Shown here: one piece after another, positions 25,801 through 34,837 of the stretch | Position numbering within the stretch: position 1 is the first letter of the stretch | Layout: the number at the start of each line of letters is the position of its first letter | NCBI GenBank assembly: GCA_903813345.2 | Contig: CAIIXF020000008.1 | Location: forward strand, 7,200,366 to 7,264,365 | Direction of reading: 5' to 3' | DNA length: 64,000 nt | Source: Owenia fusiformis | Taxonomy: Eukaryota > Annelida > Polychaeta > Sabellida > Oweniidae | Program-made: the position numbers and the translations under genes | The notes under the pieces: generated by a model | Told to the model about the DNA's origin: nothing | What the model saw: only the letters and a program-made list of their open reading frames with translations | Database searches by the model: none

Positions 25801-28800
25801 TTGTCCAATTTCTGCACCTCGCACCTTGAGGAGTACGTTTTACCGTCGCTTCCGCATACCAGGCGTCTCTTGGCATCAGCACACGACACATCACAGTCGT
25901 TAAGAAGACTTCCTGGGCTGGGCCATTTCTGTTAGAAATAAAACGTAATTAAAAAGATTAAAAGAAATCAGTTTAAGACAAATAAATCATATAAATATAC
26001 TAGACAGAATGATAATGATAAACCTTTTCCACTTTTAGCATCGTGGTTTACAGGAGTTTTCATCAGATTCAAAATTACGTCAAGTTCTATGTTCATGAAT
26101 CTAAAATTAACCACTTTTCTCTACTTTTAGAGTCTTATCATAATTAATAGCCACTAAATCAAATAACATGAATATAGCTGCTAGAATTTAATTGTTGATA
26201 TAAGAATACTTCACAACGTAAACAAAGTAGCTATATTTATATTTTCTGGCATTTTTACAACCAGAGAGTATATTTAGCAAGCAATTAATATCATGTTGTT
26301 CTAGTATTTTGTCAAGATAATTTGGAGCTGATTATCGGTGACTCACTTCCATTGGTATGTTAATGACGTGGATGTAATATTAAATATGATACATTCTTTA
26401 ACTGAATGAAATTGTTACATAGATAAAACCGTACTATAAATATGGGTGTTGATCTGTTGCTCCTTTTACTGATTTATTCCCCTTTTCTCGTTTATTTTCG
26501 TTCATCACAATTAGTTTAACAAAATCAATTTTAAGGTACCCCGGGAAGGTACCAAGCTTTAGGCTCGTCATATTATATAATGTAATTACTATTATAGGAG
26601 ATAATTGTGTTAGATAGAAGAAGTTATAATCGGCTATTATACCGTGCCATTAATACCATATACGATTATTCTTCAATTATACGCTTCATGTAAAACGGAA
26701 CAATATCATGTCATTAATACGTTTTTGTGCAGTGGCAGTCTTGTGTCGGAGAGTAAAATTAAAATATTGGAAAGGGTAACATATCATGTTGGAAAGGGTA
26801 ACATATCATGTGATGCAGGTGAAAATATCATGAATGATTTGCAATGTTATGACGGTGCGAAAATTGAATCAAGAATCGTATACTATGTAATACGGTCTGT
26901 TGTTGATAAGTGGAAGTATTATAGCAGCTATACCAACATAAATCTAAAAATCTAGGACTTCTCACAATTGACCCTCAGAACCACTTCACAAACGCTAATC
27001 CCCCATAAAAAGATATCAAACAAATGTACTTGGCTGTAGACGTACTCGTATCGAGCAGTACAACCGCGGCGGAGCTCATCTGTCCCGGTCATCTGCCTCA
27101 CATACGTATAAGCCAAACCACGACAAAAACGTGTTTACTGTCAATGAATTTAAGTATTTGGCGAATAAACGTGAAATAACCATGAACCTGATGATTATTT
27201 ATCATTTGGAAGGGAACGTCATTTCAGTCCGGGCCAGTAGCCACCTGTGTTTGTGTTCTATAGAGTGTGTTAAACAGGGGTTGTAATCCCGCGCAGAAAA
27301 TTTTACATTCATTAATTGTGTATGTGTAAGACTTACCGAAGTAAAATTACTTCAAACAATCTACTAGAATTGCCATATTCTTCCGATGGTTTGCTGGGCC
27401 AGTTGATTTCTTTCTTTTTGAGGAATACGATTTTAGGCTGTTACATAAGATTTTGGCGAAAATTTCACTTCTGATTTTGTTCAGAGGTGTCTGTCAATTT
27501 ACCCCCATTCTTTATCTTTTTACGTGATTTTGTGAATTGTTATGAACTAACTGGAGGGAAAGTAGTTGCATGGAATGACGTAGATGCTATTACTAGGACG
27601 ATCAATCAAAGCACAAAATAGATGGACAGTAACGGGATATTCTAGGAACGCCACGACCTGTTGTTTTCACTCTTCGAAATTAGCCCACCTGTAAATCATT
27701 ATATGTTGGTATTTTTACAGAAATTTCATAGTTCAGTGCTGAGTCCCCCATCGTTACACTGTCCTCCAAAAGCTTGGCAACTTAAAGAGGGGTTTAATAA
27801 TCCATAATCGAAAAATCAACGGTGGTCCCCTTCTTTGAAGCTTTTATTGCATTTTTGATGTTGCATAATTTGAAACAAACGATTTCTTATATGTCCAGTA
27901 GGTCAACTTTATGTACCATAGCTTACGACATTGACATCCATTACAGTTCTTTGAATCCAATTCTCATTTCCTTTTGAATGACGGATAATCCAATTCTCAT
28001 TTCTTTTTGAATGACGGGTACCATTATTGTAAGGAACTATTTGTTTAACGAAGGAAATAATCAATGTCGATAATAACGCTCATAATTAAGTTCGCTTTTT
28101 ATGAGGTTTTAACAAATGGGGAGTAAAACCTTACGTGTTAAGATCAAACTAATAAAACACCAATAAAACACGAAACGGTGCATACTGCCATAGGTCTAGA
28201 TTATAAACAGCCCACCCATGAGCATACTTCGTTCGTTCATTTCATTTTGCATTTTTGTATGTTTTAAAAAATTCATTCATAAAAGTAGTCACCATATCAA
28301 CCGTCTTGGAATTTACAAACGCCTCTTAAAATAGTTTTGCTTGGCTTTATGGTGCGTTTTAAAGTGTTCATACAGACATGTTGAAAAACCAAAATTTGTC
28401 CACAATGAGTTTGGAATTTCGTCTGTAACAGTACACGTATATGACTAACTGTATAGACGAGTGTAAGAGTATGCTCTAGATATTAACTTACAAAACATAG
28501 TTAAACAATACTTATAAAGTTACTAAACATTTCCTAAACTGACATAATTCCTTAAATTTTATTTGGTGCCCTAATCAGTTCTGGATTTCCAACTGCCTTG
28601 ATAAATATGTTGACAGGTAGATTATCTAGCTACAGCAGCACGTTTACAGAGACAAGATTGATATCCTAAACTCTTTCCCCTAAGTGTAGTTCTGAACTAA
28701 GCTAAACTAGATGAAATAATCCTTTAGAAAACTAAGTCAAACGAATGTGAAGCCCGGGGCGTGAAGGGCATCAGCTCTTCGATTTAGTTTGTTTTAGAAT

Positions 28801-30757
28801 ATGCAAAAATGTTGAAAAGAAGTGTGTAGGCATTTGATATTGAATGTTTCCCCACGATTATTTACGATCGGTGTGTTTGTTTGTTTGTTTGTTTGTTTGT
28901 TTGTTAGCTTTGTTTGCTATTGCTTCTTGCTTGTTCGAACCCATAAACCAATGTGTATCTGACAGGATTTGAGAGGATGTACGAATGAAAAACTTTGGTA
29001 AAGCAGGTCAAAACAGATTAAACTTTATATCTTACAACTTATAAATCAATTCAATTTGCTGATTATTCCATAGACTCAAACTAAAATAACAAAGGAGCAA
29101 GTCAAACAAATACTAAATAACCATATTCACTATACATGCTATATAACAAATCTAATGTACTATTTTATTGCAATAGTACGCAGTGGATTCAATAGTATTG
29201 TACTTTGTGATGAAGGATATTTTCCTCTGATTGGCTTGCCAAAGATGTACAACACAGCAAACGGAAAACAGCCCTGTGAATTTTTCCATCATCGGGAGCC
29301 GTTTTTCTATGCGGAACCGATTTAGTGAGTGATAATTGTTTTCGCAGACTATGTGTATTTAGACCAATATATTCCTTAAATAAATTAACTAAATTGGCTT
29401 TCAACTTCCTTACCGCAAAAGAGCAGTGGTTAACGTACTGCAAAGGATATTATAAAAACTACTCACAGCTTATAATAAAATCTTAGATAGACAGAGATGA
29501 GGCTTCCTCTATTGAGAAACCACCCAATTGTTAAATTTCAAAATGGTCACCTTCCTTTACGGTAAACGTAAAATTATATAACATTTTTCGAGAAATTCAC
29601 AGAGGGATAAAACAGGAAGAGTTCATATAACACGAGACGACCAATAAATAGTCACTTCAAATTCAATCTAAACGATTAAATGTAAATTTCAGAAATGCCA
29701 AATTGATTTTATTCACGGTTAAAGCAGCAAACTTAATTTGGTGAAAGAAAAACCACTGTATGTTGATGCTATGCCACTCGGATTACATTGTATACTTGGA
29801 CTACTTTGGCCACTTTAGAAAGAGTTAATGAAACGCAACCTAAGTATGTATGTACACAACGGCATATGAAGCCTTTCTGGAACATTTTTCTCCAGTTTAG
29901 GTGAGAAGAACTTAACAAACTTCAAACTGAATCATCATACGCTATTTCACCTCCAAATTCGCATTACTCAATCTTTCAGCATAAAGTGAAAATTTGTATT
30001 CAATTTAAAAACAAGATTCTCAAAGTACTACTAGAATGCATAGTTTTGTGTGGATTAATAAGATAAAGTTGAATTGAATCAAGTGCTATCGTTTTAATTA
30101 CCAGAATTAAACCCACTATCAAGCTATTCAAATAAACCCAGCAGAGGTGTCCCGGGGGCTAACTTACGAACATGAAATATGATAAATTACAAAATATTAG
30201 TCAGTTTTGCCAATCAACATCGATTTCTCAAAATAGTATAACCACGTAATCGGTCGAACGTTGACGTAGGTGACGTTATATTTGTTTTTTACAATTAGAT
30301 ATTACCAAGGTGACGTTATATTCGTTTTTACAATTAAATATTACTAAGGTGACGTTATATTCGTTTTTTACAATTAGATACTACCAAGCATTTAAATTTC
30401 CAAATCAATAAATGCACTATTAATATTGACGACTATCAGCAAATTCTTCGTAATTGACACCTGTTGGTGCGGATACATGTTTTCTCGTACAAATTAAAAA
30501 AGATTTCAAAATGTGTCACTGAAAAACTTACGAATATTATGTTATACCAAGAAAACACACGTGTATGATCTGATAACTAAGGTCTGGTGATATGAATGAA
30601 TCAAAAGATGCGCTTTGAAGAGCGCAACCAAAGTAAACATGAATTGAATTATGAATTTATAAATGTCACTCACCTGCTGCAGCGGCAACCCAGCCAGCGT
30701 TGTATGTAAAATAAATAGCGTCCATATTAGGATGATCCCTGCTCTTGGTTGATCCAT
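4697..30757 (-). CDS. SMOC: SMOC: secreted modular calcium-binding protein (gene span, 3' end missing)
   Basis: Eleven minus-strand coding exons join in phase into at least 534 residues: 30757-30674, 25928-25745, 21839-21624, 20096-20052, 19748-19641, 19364-19113, 13305-13180 (probable), 12624-12379, 11564-11468, 10991-10907, 4856-4697. Domain order is signal peptide (1-28), follistatin/Kazal (about 39-86), thyroglobulin type-1 (about 99-156), basic linker, a Cys-rich EC with two EF-hand loops (178-295), Pro/Ser linker, second thyroglobulin type-1 (about 343-412), then a GCP-started second EC with two EF-hands (421-534). Vertebrate SMOC1/2 have FS, TY, a unique domain, TY and EC, so the middle EC is notable. 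By family knowledge the product is a secreted, heparin-binding matricellular protein that antagonises or spreads BMP signals. The last identified exon ends in phase 1 at a strong donor, so a C-terminal exon is missing or outside the window. Introns carry many inverted-repeat elements. Confidence 0.93.
4828..4870 (-). repeat. Exon 11 acceptor border, copy 1 of a direct repeat
   Basis: This 43-bp stretch covers the first bases of exon 11 and its acceptor. A close copy in the same orientation lies at 10565-10607, on the other side of the large palindrome. This copy keeps the AG acceptor. Confidence 0.75.
6100..6202. repeat. 25-bp perfect hairpin inside the left palindrome arm
   Basis: TATGACCTGAATCGATTGCA and five further bases at 6100-6124 recur as the exact reverse complement at 6178-6202, with a loop of about 53 bp. 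The right arm carries the mirrored pair around 9231-9335 with one mismatch. Confidence 0.85.
6510..6599 (+). repeat. 15-bp tandem repeat, six units
   Basis: Six consecutive 15-bp units CCCAGTTGTCCGAAA with single-base variants (GTT-TT and GTT-CT forms). They form the left terminus of the nested element. Confidence 0.9.
7529..7633 (-). repeat. 15-bp tandem repeat, seven inverted units
   Basis: Seven consecutive 15-bp units TTTCGGACAACTGGG (variants CAAGT, GAACT, GTAAT). They are the reverse complement of the array at 6510-6599 and form the right terminus of the nested element. Confidence 0.9.
7854..7953 (-). other. Mirrored exon-like open frame, left arm copy
   Basis: A 100-bp frame starts MMVRRNGRIAKTNKPGNPGQ and ends at GATA followed by the donor-like GTAAGTG. 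The mirror copy in the right arm is at 8612-8711. It is short and not matched to a known family, so it may be a captured or element-encoded first exon or simply chance. Confidence 0.3.
8612..8711 (+). other. Mirrored exon-like open frame, right arm copy
   Basis: Same 100-bp frame as at 7854-7953, with GRFAK for GRIAK and one other replacement. It again ends at a GTAAGTG donor-like site. Both copies stay open, which is expected for nearly identical arms and is not by itself proof of coding. Confidence 0.3.
10565..10607 (-). pseudogene. Decayed copy of the SMOC exon 11 acceptor border
   Basis: About 43 bp match 4828-4870 in the same orientation: the end of the intron and the first bases of exon 11. 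Here the AG acceptor is lost (ATAG has become TATG by a small shift), so it should not splice. Because only TTAA is duplicated at the element ends, this copy probably predates the palindrome insertion as a short tandem duplication. Confidence 0.7.
10907..10991 (-). CDS. SMOC: SMOC exon 10: first EF-hand of the second EC domain
   Basis: 85 bp between the acceptor TTTTTGTAG and the donor GTAAGC. It completes an Arg codon with exon 9 and encodes LPEPDPEHSLEERAVRWKF followed by the start of an EF-hand loop (DKNKNG). The PEPDP-H-LEER-V-W-F signature is highly characteristic of SMOC proteins. It joins exon 11 in phase 0, which completes the 12-residue loop DKNKNGNLERKE. Confidence 0.94.
11222..11486 (-). 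repeat. 71-84-bp tandem repeat built from the SMOC exon 9 donor border
   Basis: Units begin at 11222, 11306, 11377 and 11448 on the plus strand. On the gene strand each unit contains the last about 21 bases of exon 9, the exon/intron junction and about 50 bases of intron. Three units keep an AG-GTA donor; the one furthest into the intron has lost it (ATTGTTATT). Confidence 0.85.
11468..11564 (-). CDS. SMOC: SMOC exon 9: GCP helix region before the second EC
   Basis: 97 bp with acceptor TTTTCCAG and donor GTATTT. With the last base of exon 8 it encodes GCPIQNKRRYLMDLMDQLST and then EMVEYATNNSDN, matching the conserved GCP-(basic)-FL-(x)-LDALSTDMV segment of SMOC proteins. It ends with two bases of an Arg codon. 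The donor lies within a tandem repeat that repeats this junction. Confidence 0.93.
12379..12624 (-). CDS. SMOC: SMOC exon 8: second thyroglobulin type-1 domain
   Basis: 246 bp, acceptor ACCATTTCAG, donor GTGAGT. It encodes KEKNCETDRKTAMQND, then the thyroglobulin-1 core with QCHTSTGYCWCVDEVSGKPI and PGTSTH, ending in a charged PPEREIKG segment. The QC...YCWCV...G.P.PGT signature and six-cysteine pattern identify the domain. It is close to the TY domain that precedes the EC in vertebrate SMOCs. Phase 1 at both ends fits both neighbours. Confidence 0.95.
13180..13305 (-). CDS. SMOC: SMOC exon 7 (probable): Pro/Ser-rich linker
   Basis: 126 bp, divisible by three and phase 1 at both ends, so it inserts between exons 6 and 8 without changing frame. 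A pyrimidine-rich acceptor (TTTTCTTTTACCAAG) precedes it; the donor A|GTACGA is weak. It encodes DQGLPSRGLGPSLSSKQTLP and then LSALRPRVIVPATEKPAKRE, a disordered basic linker. Base composition is clearly less AT-rich than the surroundings. Exons 6 and 8 would also join in phase without it, so it could be a cassette exon or a false call. Confidence 0.45.
14789..15619. mobile_element. TTAA-flanked 0.83-kb palindromic element
   Basis: The arms are reverse complements about a centre near 15205. Ends read CACAGGCTGGTATCGAAA in inverted orientation (one extra T on the right), bounded by TTAA at 14785-14788 and 15620-15623. The motif TGTCCGCTGTGACGGAGCA occurs at both ends of each arm, four copies in all, direct within an arm and inverted between arms. 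No transposase is present, so it is a non-autonomous fold-back element of piggyBac/Kolobok target type. Confidence 0.85.
16362..16718. mobile_element. Small inverted-repeat element
   Basis: A terminal stretch of about 28 bp containing AAAGGGAGAATCAGATCTA at the left recurs in inverted, slightly diverged form (TAGATCTGATTCTGCCTTT) at 16689-16707. The inner 300 bp is AT-rich and non-coding. Confidence 0.6.
19113..19364 (-). CDS. SMOC: SMOC exon 6: first EC domain with two EF-hands
   Basis: 252 bp, acceptor ATTTTTCAG, donor GTAAGT, phase 1 at both ends. It encodes an EKRVIEWKF helix, EF-hand loop 1 (DKNKDEKLKSKE), a Lys-rich helix with KPKACARNF, EF-hand loop 2 (DEDKNDEINKRE) and WSICLGVDSN. 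Loop residues at 1, 3, 5 and 12 are calcium-competent, and the two cysteines flanking the second hand are kept. In vertebrate SMOCs this inter-thyroglobulin region is a unique domain. Here it is clearly homologous to the C-terminal EC encoded by exons 10-11. Confidence 0.94.
19641..19748 (-). CDS. SMOC: SMOC exon 5: N-terminal helix of the first EC module
   Basis: 108 bp, acceptor TTTATTTCAG, donor GTAAAT, phase 1 at both ends. It encodes CGPIDRDTFNTNLIRLFKEE followed by FKRTPGSKDTNDQSG. The C-G-x-x-D-R-x-x-FN-x-NL-(x)4-F-x-EE pattern resembles the segment that opens EC modules of SPARC/SMOC proteins. Confidence 0.9.
20052..20096 (-). CDS. SMOC: SMOC exon 4: 45-bp basic linker exon
   Basis: A micro-exon with acceptor ATTATTGTAG and donor GTAAGG, phase 1 at both ends, encoding GKPNKRRSGNKKGRK. 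The run of Lys/Arg after the first thyroglobulin domain is a plausible heparan-sulfate contact; that role is inferred. It can be skipped without a frame change, so it may be alternatively spliced. Confidence 0.85.
20097..21623 (-). other. SMOC intron 3 (nothing further seen)
   Basis: 1.5 kb of AT-rich sequence. No exon, RNA gene or clear inverted-repeat element was recognised on either strand. Confidence 0.55.
21624..21839 (-). CDS. SMOC: SMOC exon 3: first thyroglobulin type-1 domain
   Basis: 216 bp, acceptor ATTTCTTTAG, donor GTCAGT, phase 1 at both ends. It encodes a six-cysteine thyroglobulin-1 domain from SKCLQERDQA to DPSCGRG, with VQCHTGYCWCVTEKGKPVPG at its core. An ATG in frame just upstream of the acceptor makes a longer apparent open frame, but the acceptor and the phase with exon 2 support the exon border chosen. 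Confidence 0.95.
24225..24301 (+). mobile_element. TACCCT mini-element, copy 1
   Basis: 77 bp starting TACCCTGTGCGCAGAG and ending AAAGAGTA. It is flanked on both sides by TTATGATA, an 8-bp target duplication. It shares the core GAAGTCAAACG with the copies at 25437 and 44565. Confidence 0.75.
25437..25512 (+). mobile_element. TACCCT mini-element, copy 2
   Basis: 76 bp starting TACCCTGCGTGCAGAGTCTA and ending GCAAAGGGTA. It is flanked by perfect 9-bp duplications TCCACTTCA. Terminal inversion is only about six bases (TACCCT/AGGGTA). Confidence 0.85.
25745..25928 (-). CDS. SMOC: SMOC exon 2: follistatin/Kazal domain
   Basis: 184 bp, acceptor ATTTCTAACAG, donor GTATTC; phase 0 in, phase 1 out. 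It encodes KWPSPGSLLNDCDVSCADAK, then VCGSDGKTYSSRCEVQKLDK and a final YKGRCK. The C-x3-C-(x)n-VCGSDGKTY-x3-C signature is a Kazal-type follistatin module, the first domain of SMOC and SPARC-family proteins. No reactive-site inhibitor function is claimed. Confidence 0.95.
28875..28905 (+). repeat. TTTG microsatellite
   Basis: About eight perfect copies of a GTTT/TTTG tetranucleotide. Confidence 0.95.
30268..30386 (+). repeat. 40-bp tandem repeat x3 with TGACGT sites
   Basis: Three units of 39-40 bp begin AGGTGACGTTATATTCG at 30268, 30308 and 30347. Each carries TGACGT, the core of a CREB/ATF half-site. The array lies in SMOC intron 1 about 290 bp downstream of exon 1, so a regulatory role is possible but inferred. 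Confidence 0.85.
30674..30757 (-). CDS. SMOC: SMOC exon 1: start codon and signal peptide
   Basis: 84 coding bp ending at the donor GTGAGT, phase 0. The ATG at 30757 opens MDQPRAGIILIWTLFILHTT followed by LAGLPLQQ. This is a short polar start, a hydrophobic core of about 14 residues and a small-residue cleavage region (LAG). No in-frame ATG precedes it. A secretory leader is what a SMOC first exon should encode. Confidence 0.9.
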
Positions 30758-32609
30758 CACGTCTTGATCGAGCAACTGTTCGGAGTTATTAGTCCTAGGG
30801 GCTGTTGGTTAGACTTATAATCACCTGCAGTGATCAAGTTCAGTGTAATGTGGCTTCTTTCTCTGCGGAGTCATCAATGTGGTTATTAATGATATCCGGG
30901 TCGGTGAGGTTCCTATCACGTAATGAAAAGTGTATTGTCGTCTGCGCGAGTGTCATAACGAGGTTGAAAGTTAATTTGGCATGGTTTCTTCAAGAACTGT
31001 TTATTTGCTTCATTTCTCAGGTCTTTGCTGACATTATGGGGTCACGTGGTACTGCGTTAATGAGTCATGAATATGCATTACTGACACTTAAAGTGAGACG
31101 CGGATAATTTATCATGGACATTGGTGATCAGGGTAAATTTCACCAGGTCTCGCTATTTTCTTTCTCAAGTGGGGCTCTTTTGTAAGTATATACAAATACT
31201 AGTAAAATAAAATTTGTCCAATTGGTGCGAGTGAATGAGTAAGAACATGTGCGAAAATCCTGCATCTGGTCGGATCACGAATGAATAGATGAATGGGACC
31301 GAGAAATATTTATCCTGACTACATCTAACTTATTTCTCGATAATATTTCGACTGAGCAATTGGATTCTGTTTTTATGCAATCGGGCGTGGTGGTTGCGTC
31401 TTTGAGGACTTTTTCCTGCTTTTTCAATACTTTTCACTTTAAAAGCCGAGGAAACGTATGTTCACACTGGTATTTTGTTAGAGGGTGATGCGGACACCTG
31501 TGAAAACATAGATATCCCAAACATATTTCAACAGGTTCATTCTCGCTGTTCAAACACATCGCTTTCTTACGCTCATAATCAGCTCGCAAATGTGTTACTT
31601 TAAAAACCTGTGACCCGCCGATTGAAATAACACCACTTAAAATCAATGAGAACATTTAGAAAATTTTGAAAATTCAAAGTCAGGTTCCATTTTTGAAAAA
31701 TGAAATCAATCAATTGGAATTATGAAGTCGATTCCGATCCCAGTTTATTGTGCAAGAATCTTTTAGATTTACTTTATGGTTTCAGCTAATCACCTTATCC
31801 CGATTGTCTTTAAGATTCGATTTCTATTTTGATGCTAATTGTGTGTTGCTGATAATTAAAGAAGCCACGCCAAATAAGTTCTTGAGCCTTATTTTAAAGG
31901 CAAATAATAAATGACTGTCATTATAAAACTAGATAATCAACATTAAACTTCGCTTTCTCGTGCAGATATCGAATAAGATATTCTCTATAATACGAGCAAA
32001 GACAAGATTGTTCAACTCCACAGCACTTCATCACACTTAGCTATTTGTCCAACCTTTCTGACTTCATGATAACACTTTCGTCATTTGGAAATGGTTTTTA
32101 AGAAGAGACCATTACCAATCTTATAAATTTGGACATTTCAAATCTTCACTAATTTTCATATTTGATCGATTAATTTCCAAATAATACCAATGAGGATCGT
32201 ACGGGAAATATTGGCATGCTTTCTGAGAACATTTTAAACGTTTTTTTCTTTGCCGCCAACATTAAATACAAAAAGCTCTATATTTGTATTTCACATTCCA
32301 GAGGATTCCTCGAACAAAAAGATACTTGCACTACGAGAGACTTTTTAGGGAATGACCGACAAGAATGAAAGTTCTATGTTGATAATGTTAGAGTTAGAGT
32401 TTTTTTTATATAAGGCCTTTAATTTTTTGTCTCCTTTCCTTAGCCCTCTGGTATTGTATTGACTTAGGTAAATGGAGACACTAGTGTAATAAGCACACCG
32501 TGCGTTCATCTGTATTCACTGTTCCATAGCTGGATGACTCTAACTGCAGTTAGCTTCATTCAAGATGGTTGCCGAAATTCGTTCGTTTTCGATAAACCTC
32601 CGATTTCAG
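30758..32609. other. 5' flank of SMOC, presumed promoter region
   Basis: No gene is recognised. Near 31018-31090 there are a CACGTG-like E-box, a TGAGTCA AP-1 type site and an ATATGCAT octamer-like site. No convincing TATA box or transcription start could be fixed by eye. Small open frames on both strands look fortuitous. Confidence 0.4.
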
Positions 32610-32613
32610 TTAA

Positions 32614-33099
32614 ACCTGCACATCGCTCCAAAACGCAATCTTGGGTTGTTTCGGGGGTGAACTTTATCATTTTGAGCTTAATGAAAGATTATAGAATGAT
32701 GAACAAATGGGGCAAATCTTGTGTATAAATACTCACGATAAATGTGTCATTACAACGATTATTCATTGAATTGCTTCGACTGTCGACGACAATATGATTT
32801 TTGGAAGATTTCTAAATTAAGAACGTGACGTCACTTCCGAATTATAGTATTCAAAATAAGTAGCGATTAATTACATCTGCCTTTTAATGAATTGGTAGCC
32901 CAGCGGTAGAATGCTCGCTGAGCACACAGGCGGCCCGGGTTCGAATCCCGCATGTACTTTTTTTCTTTTTTTACTAAGTGATTGTTCTTTGATATTACAC
33001 AGAAAAAAACAATTTTTATTTACAAAAACTTTATTTTAGAGCTTGAAAATGTAAAAACAATATATGTCAAAATATTGCGTTTTGGAGCGATGTGCAGGT
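32614..33099. mobile_element. TTAA-flanked 486-bp element carrying a tRNA-like sequence
   Basis: Ends read ACCTGCACATCGCTCCAAAA in perfect inverted repeat (26 bp within the element) and are bounded by TTAA at 32610-32613 and 33100-33103. The interior holds the tRNA-like segment at 32888-32972. There is no transposase, so it is a non-autonomous element. Confidence 0.8.
32888..32972 (+). ncRNA. tRNA-derived sequence with pol III promoter boxes
   Basis: An A-box-like TAGCCCAGCGGT (32896-32907) and a perfect B box GGTTCGAATCC (32938-32948) are spaced as in a tRNA gene and followed by a T-run that could end pol III transcription. The T arm forms (GGG/CCC around TTCGAAT). The acceptor stem does not pair and the anticodon arm is poor, so this is not a working tRNA but a tRNA-like relic or SINE head. 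Confidence 0.5.
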
Positions 33100-33103
33100 T
33101 TAA

Positions 33104-34228
33104 ACTAAGTTTAATGTGTAATGGGAACACTAGACATGACTGGTACTTACGCTCTACCTGAAAGTATTGCCCCGTCAGATACATATAAAACTACTATATG
33201 TCTCTGGCCACACATACCAGAGTATATGATATCAAAATTGATAATACCGCAAAACAATAGATCTGGCTGAATCTTGTAACCCTGCAATTCTACGAAAGAA
33301 AATAGAGTTACGCTGTTGTTACTTTTGTATATATATACGTACATGCATTGTGAAAATATGAGTTATGAGTTTTGACTCCGTTCCCGTCATACCCTTCCAA
33401 AACCTGAACGGCTGACATTTGCCAATATTACTGTATACAAGTAACTGGCACATAATATTATGCCCCTTGTATGAAATCTTGCTTCGTTCAATTTGATATT
33501 TATCTGCCATCTATCTATGGTATATAACACTAGAGTCATATATCATCAAGAAACGCTAAAATGTACTGAAACCATTGATGATGTCGCCATCTATGATTGT
33601 TTCTACCTCTATCTCGCGCTTTCCGATTTTAACTCCAAAAGATGGATATATTTTTATTTTCTGTTACATTTGTGCAAGACACGGGCGGTCAAGTCAGAGT
33701 TTTTCCATGAAAAGTTGTAGTGAGAAATCCAGAAATCCCAACTCAGTGAACAAAATAAGTTTTTTCTACGTTTTTGAACGACCTGTCCATACTCCATAGC
33801 ATATCTAGACGGAATAATTGAAAGCCCATGATCTCAGTCTACAATTTACAGTAGATCACTACTCTATTTCATCTCCGCAGCAAAACTCAAGGAAATGTCA
33901 CCATAATTGAAAAAGTTAAAATTAGAGTTGTATTTTTGGATCACCCTGTATGTAACCACTAGGTCGTCACCAGCCCCATTGTCCGTTCAACTTCGCCCGT
34001 AGTCAATCATAGTTTGAACCTTGGTGGGTCTTATGCGATTCAACAAGATTATAATAACATAATATTTTATCATAGATTAGTTCGATTTATTATACTGATT
34101 GAAAGCGTATAAAATTGCATAGGGTGCATAACTTTGCTGATATAGTTTAGTGCAATATACACGTACACATTGGTTTGGTTTCTTTTGAGAAACATGAACC
34201 TGTTGCCGTAAGCAAAGTTCAAAAGAAG
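33104..34228. other. Intergenic DNA
   Basis: Nothing beyond short fortuitous open frames is seen between the tRNA-like element and the hairpin at 34229. Confidence 0.5.
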
Positions 34229-34365
34229 TTATTCACCAGGAGGGATTTGATATGGGGAATATCACAAGGATGGTATCAATATTTCCCTCGGTCCATGCAT
34301 TCCCTCGGGAAATATTGATATCATCCGAGGGATATTCCCCATACCATCCCGACTGGTGAATAACG
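34229..34365. repeat. 137-bp imperfect hairpin
   Basis: GTTATTCACCAG...GATATGGGGAATATC on the left faces GATATTCCCCATACC...CTGGTGAATAAC on the right, with arms of about 60 bp around a centre near 34297. It is a MITE-like palindrome just downstream of the membrane-protein gene. Confidence 0.75.
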
Positions 34366-34837
34366 ACCTAATATCATGGTCAAGAGCTATATCTACTAAA
34401 GTCCTATGTTGAATAACAGAAAAAATGTTCGACTCTTATGAATATTAAAGTTACATATTATCCCGCCCTAACGTGCATTTGGAATTTAGGAAGAAGAAAA
34501 ACATAATACATAAAAGAATTTGAAAAATGAAAATTATTTTCAAACCCAAAAATTGGAAAAAATGAAAATTTTGAAGATAAATGAAAAAATTTTGAAAAAT
34601 GAAGTGTTTTTGAAGAAGTGTAAAATTTATCAGGATTAAAGGGATACCTGATATTGCTCTGACCATGGTATAATAACTGGTATGAAATTGCTTTCAATAT
34701 GGGCCTTGATTATTTTAAAATATTTTGTACTGCTTTTAAATTTCTATAAGAGCGTTTCGGTTTCAATTTATGAAAGTGCCTACCCACTCGAGTTATAAAT
34801 ATGATATAAATAAATATAATTTGAAGATTAAGTAATA

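Larger units (their letters stand above)
25929..30673 (-). other. SMOC intron 1
   Basis: 4.7 kb without a recognised exon. It contains short tandem duplications at 26768-26815 (24-bp unit, two copies) and 27956-28018 (about 32-bp unit, two copies), a TTTG microsatellite, and a three-copy 40-bp repeat at 30268-30386. The plus-strand open frame at 26644-26955 is not recognisable. Confidence 0.55.

Noticed and set aside
26535-26558. Clustered KpnI, SmaI, KpnI and HindIII sites resembling a cloning polylinker
   Set aside because: Flanking DNA on both sides is ordinary AT-rich intron with no vector sequence; the cluster is short and can arise by chance from a small duplication of GGTACC.
26644-26955. 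103-codon plus-strand open frame in SMOC intron 1
   Set aside because: It starts at a non-ATG codon, contains a local 24-bp tandem duplication, and shows no domain or splice support.
31434-31655. Cys-containing minus-strand frame upstream of SMOC exon 1
   Set aside because: Short, no domain match, no compatible splice to SMOC exon 1, which already has a start codon and signal peptide.
32888-32960. Functional tRNA gene
   Set aside because: The B box is perfect but the acceptor stem does not pair and the anticodon arm is poor; treated as a tRNA-derived relic.
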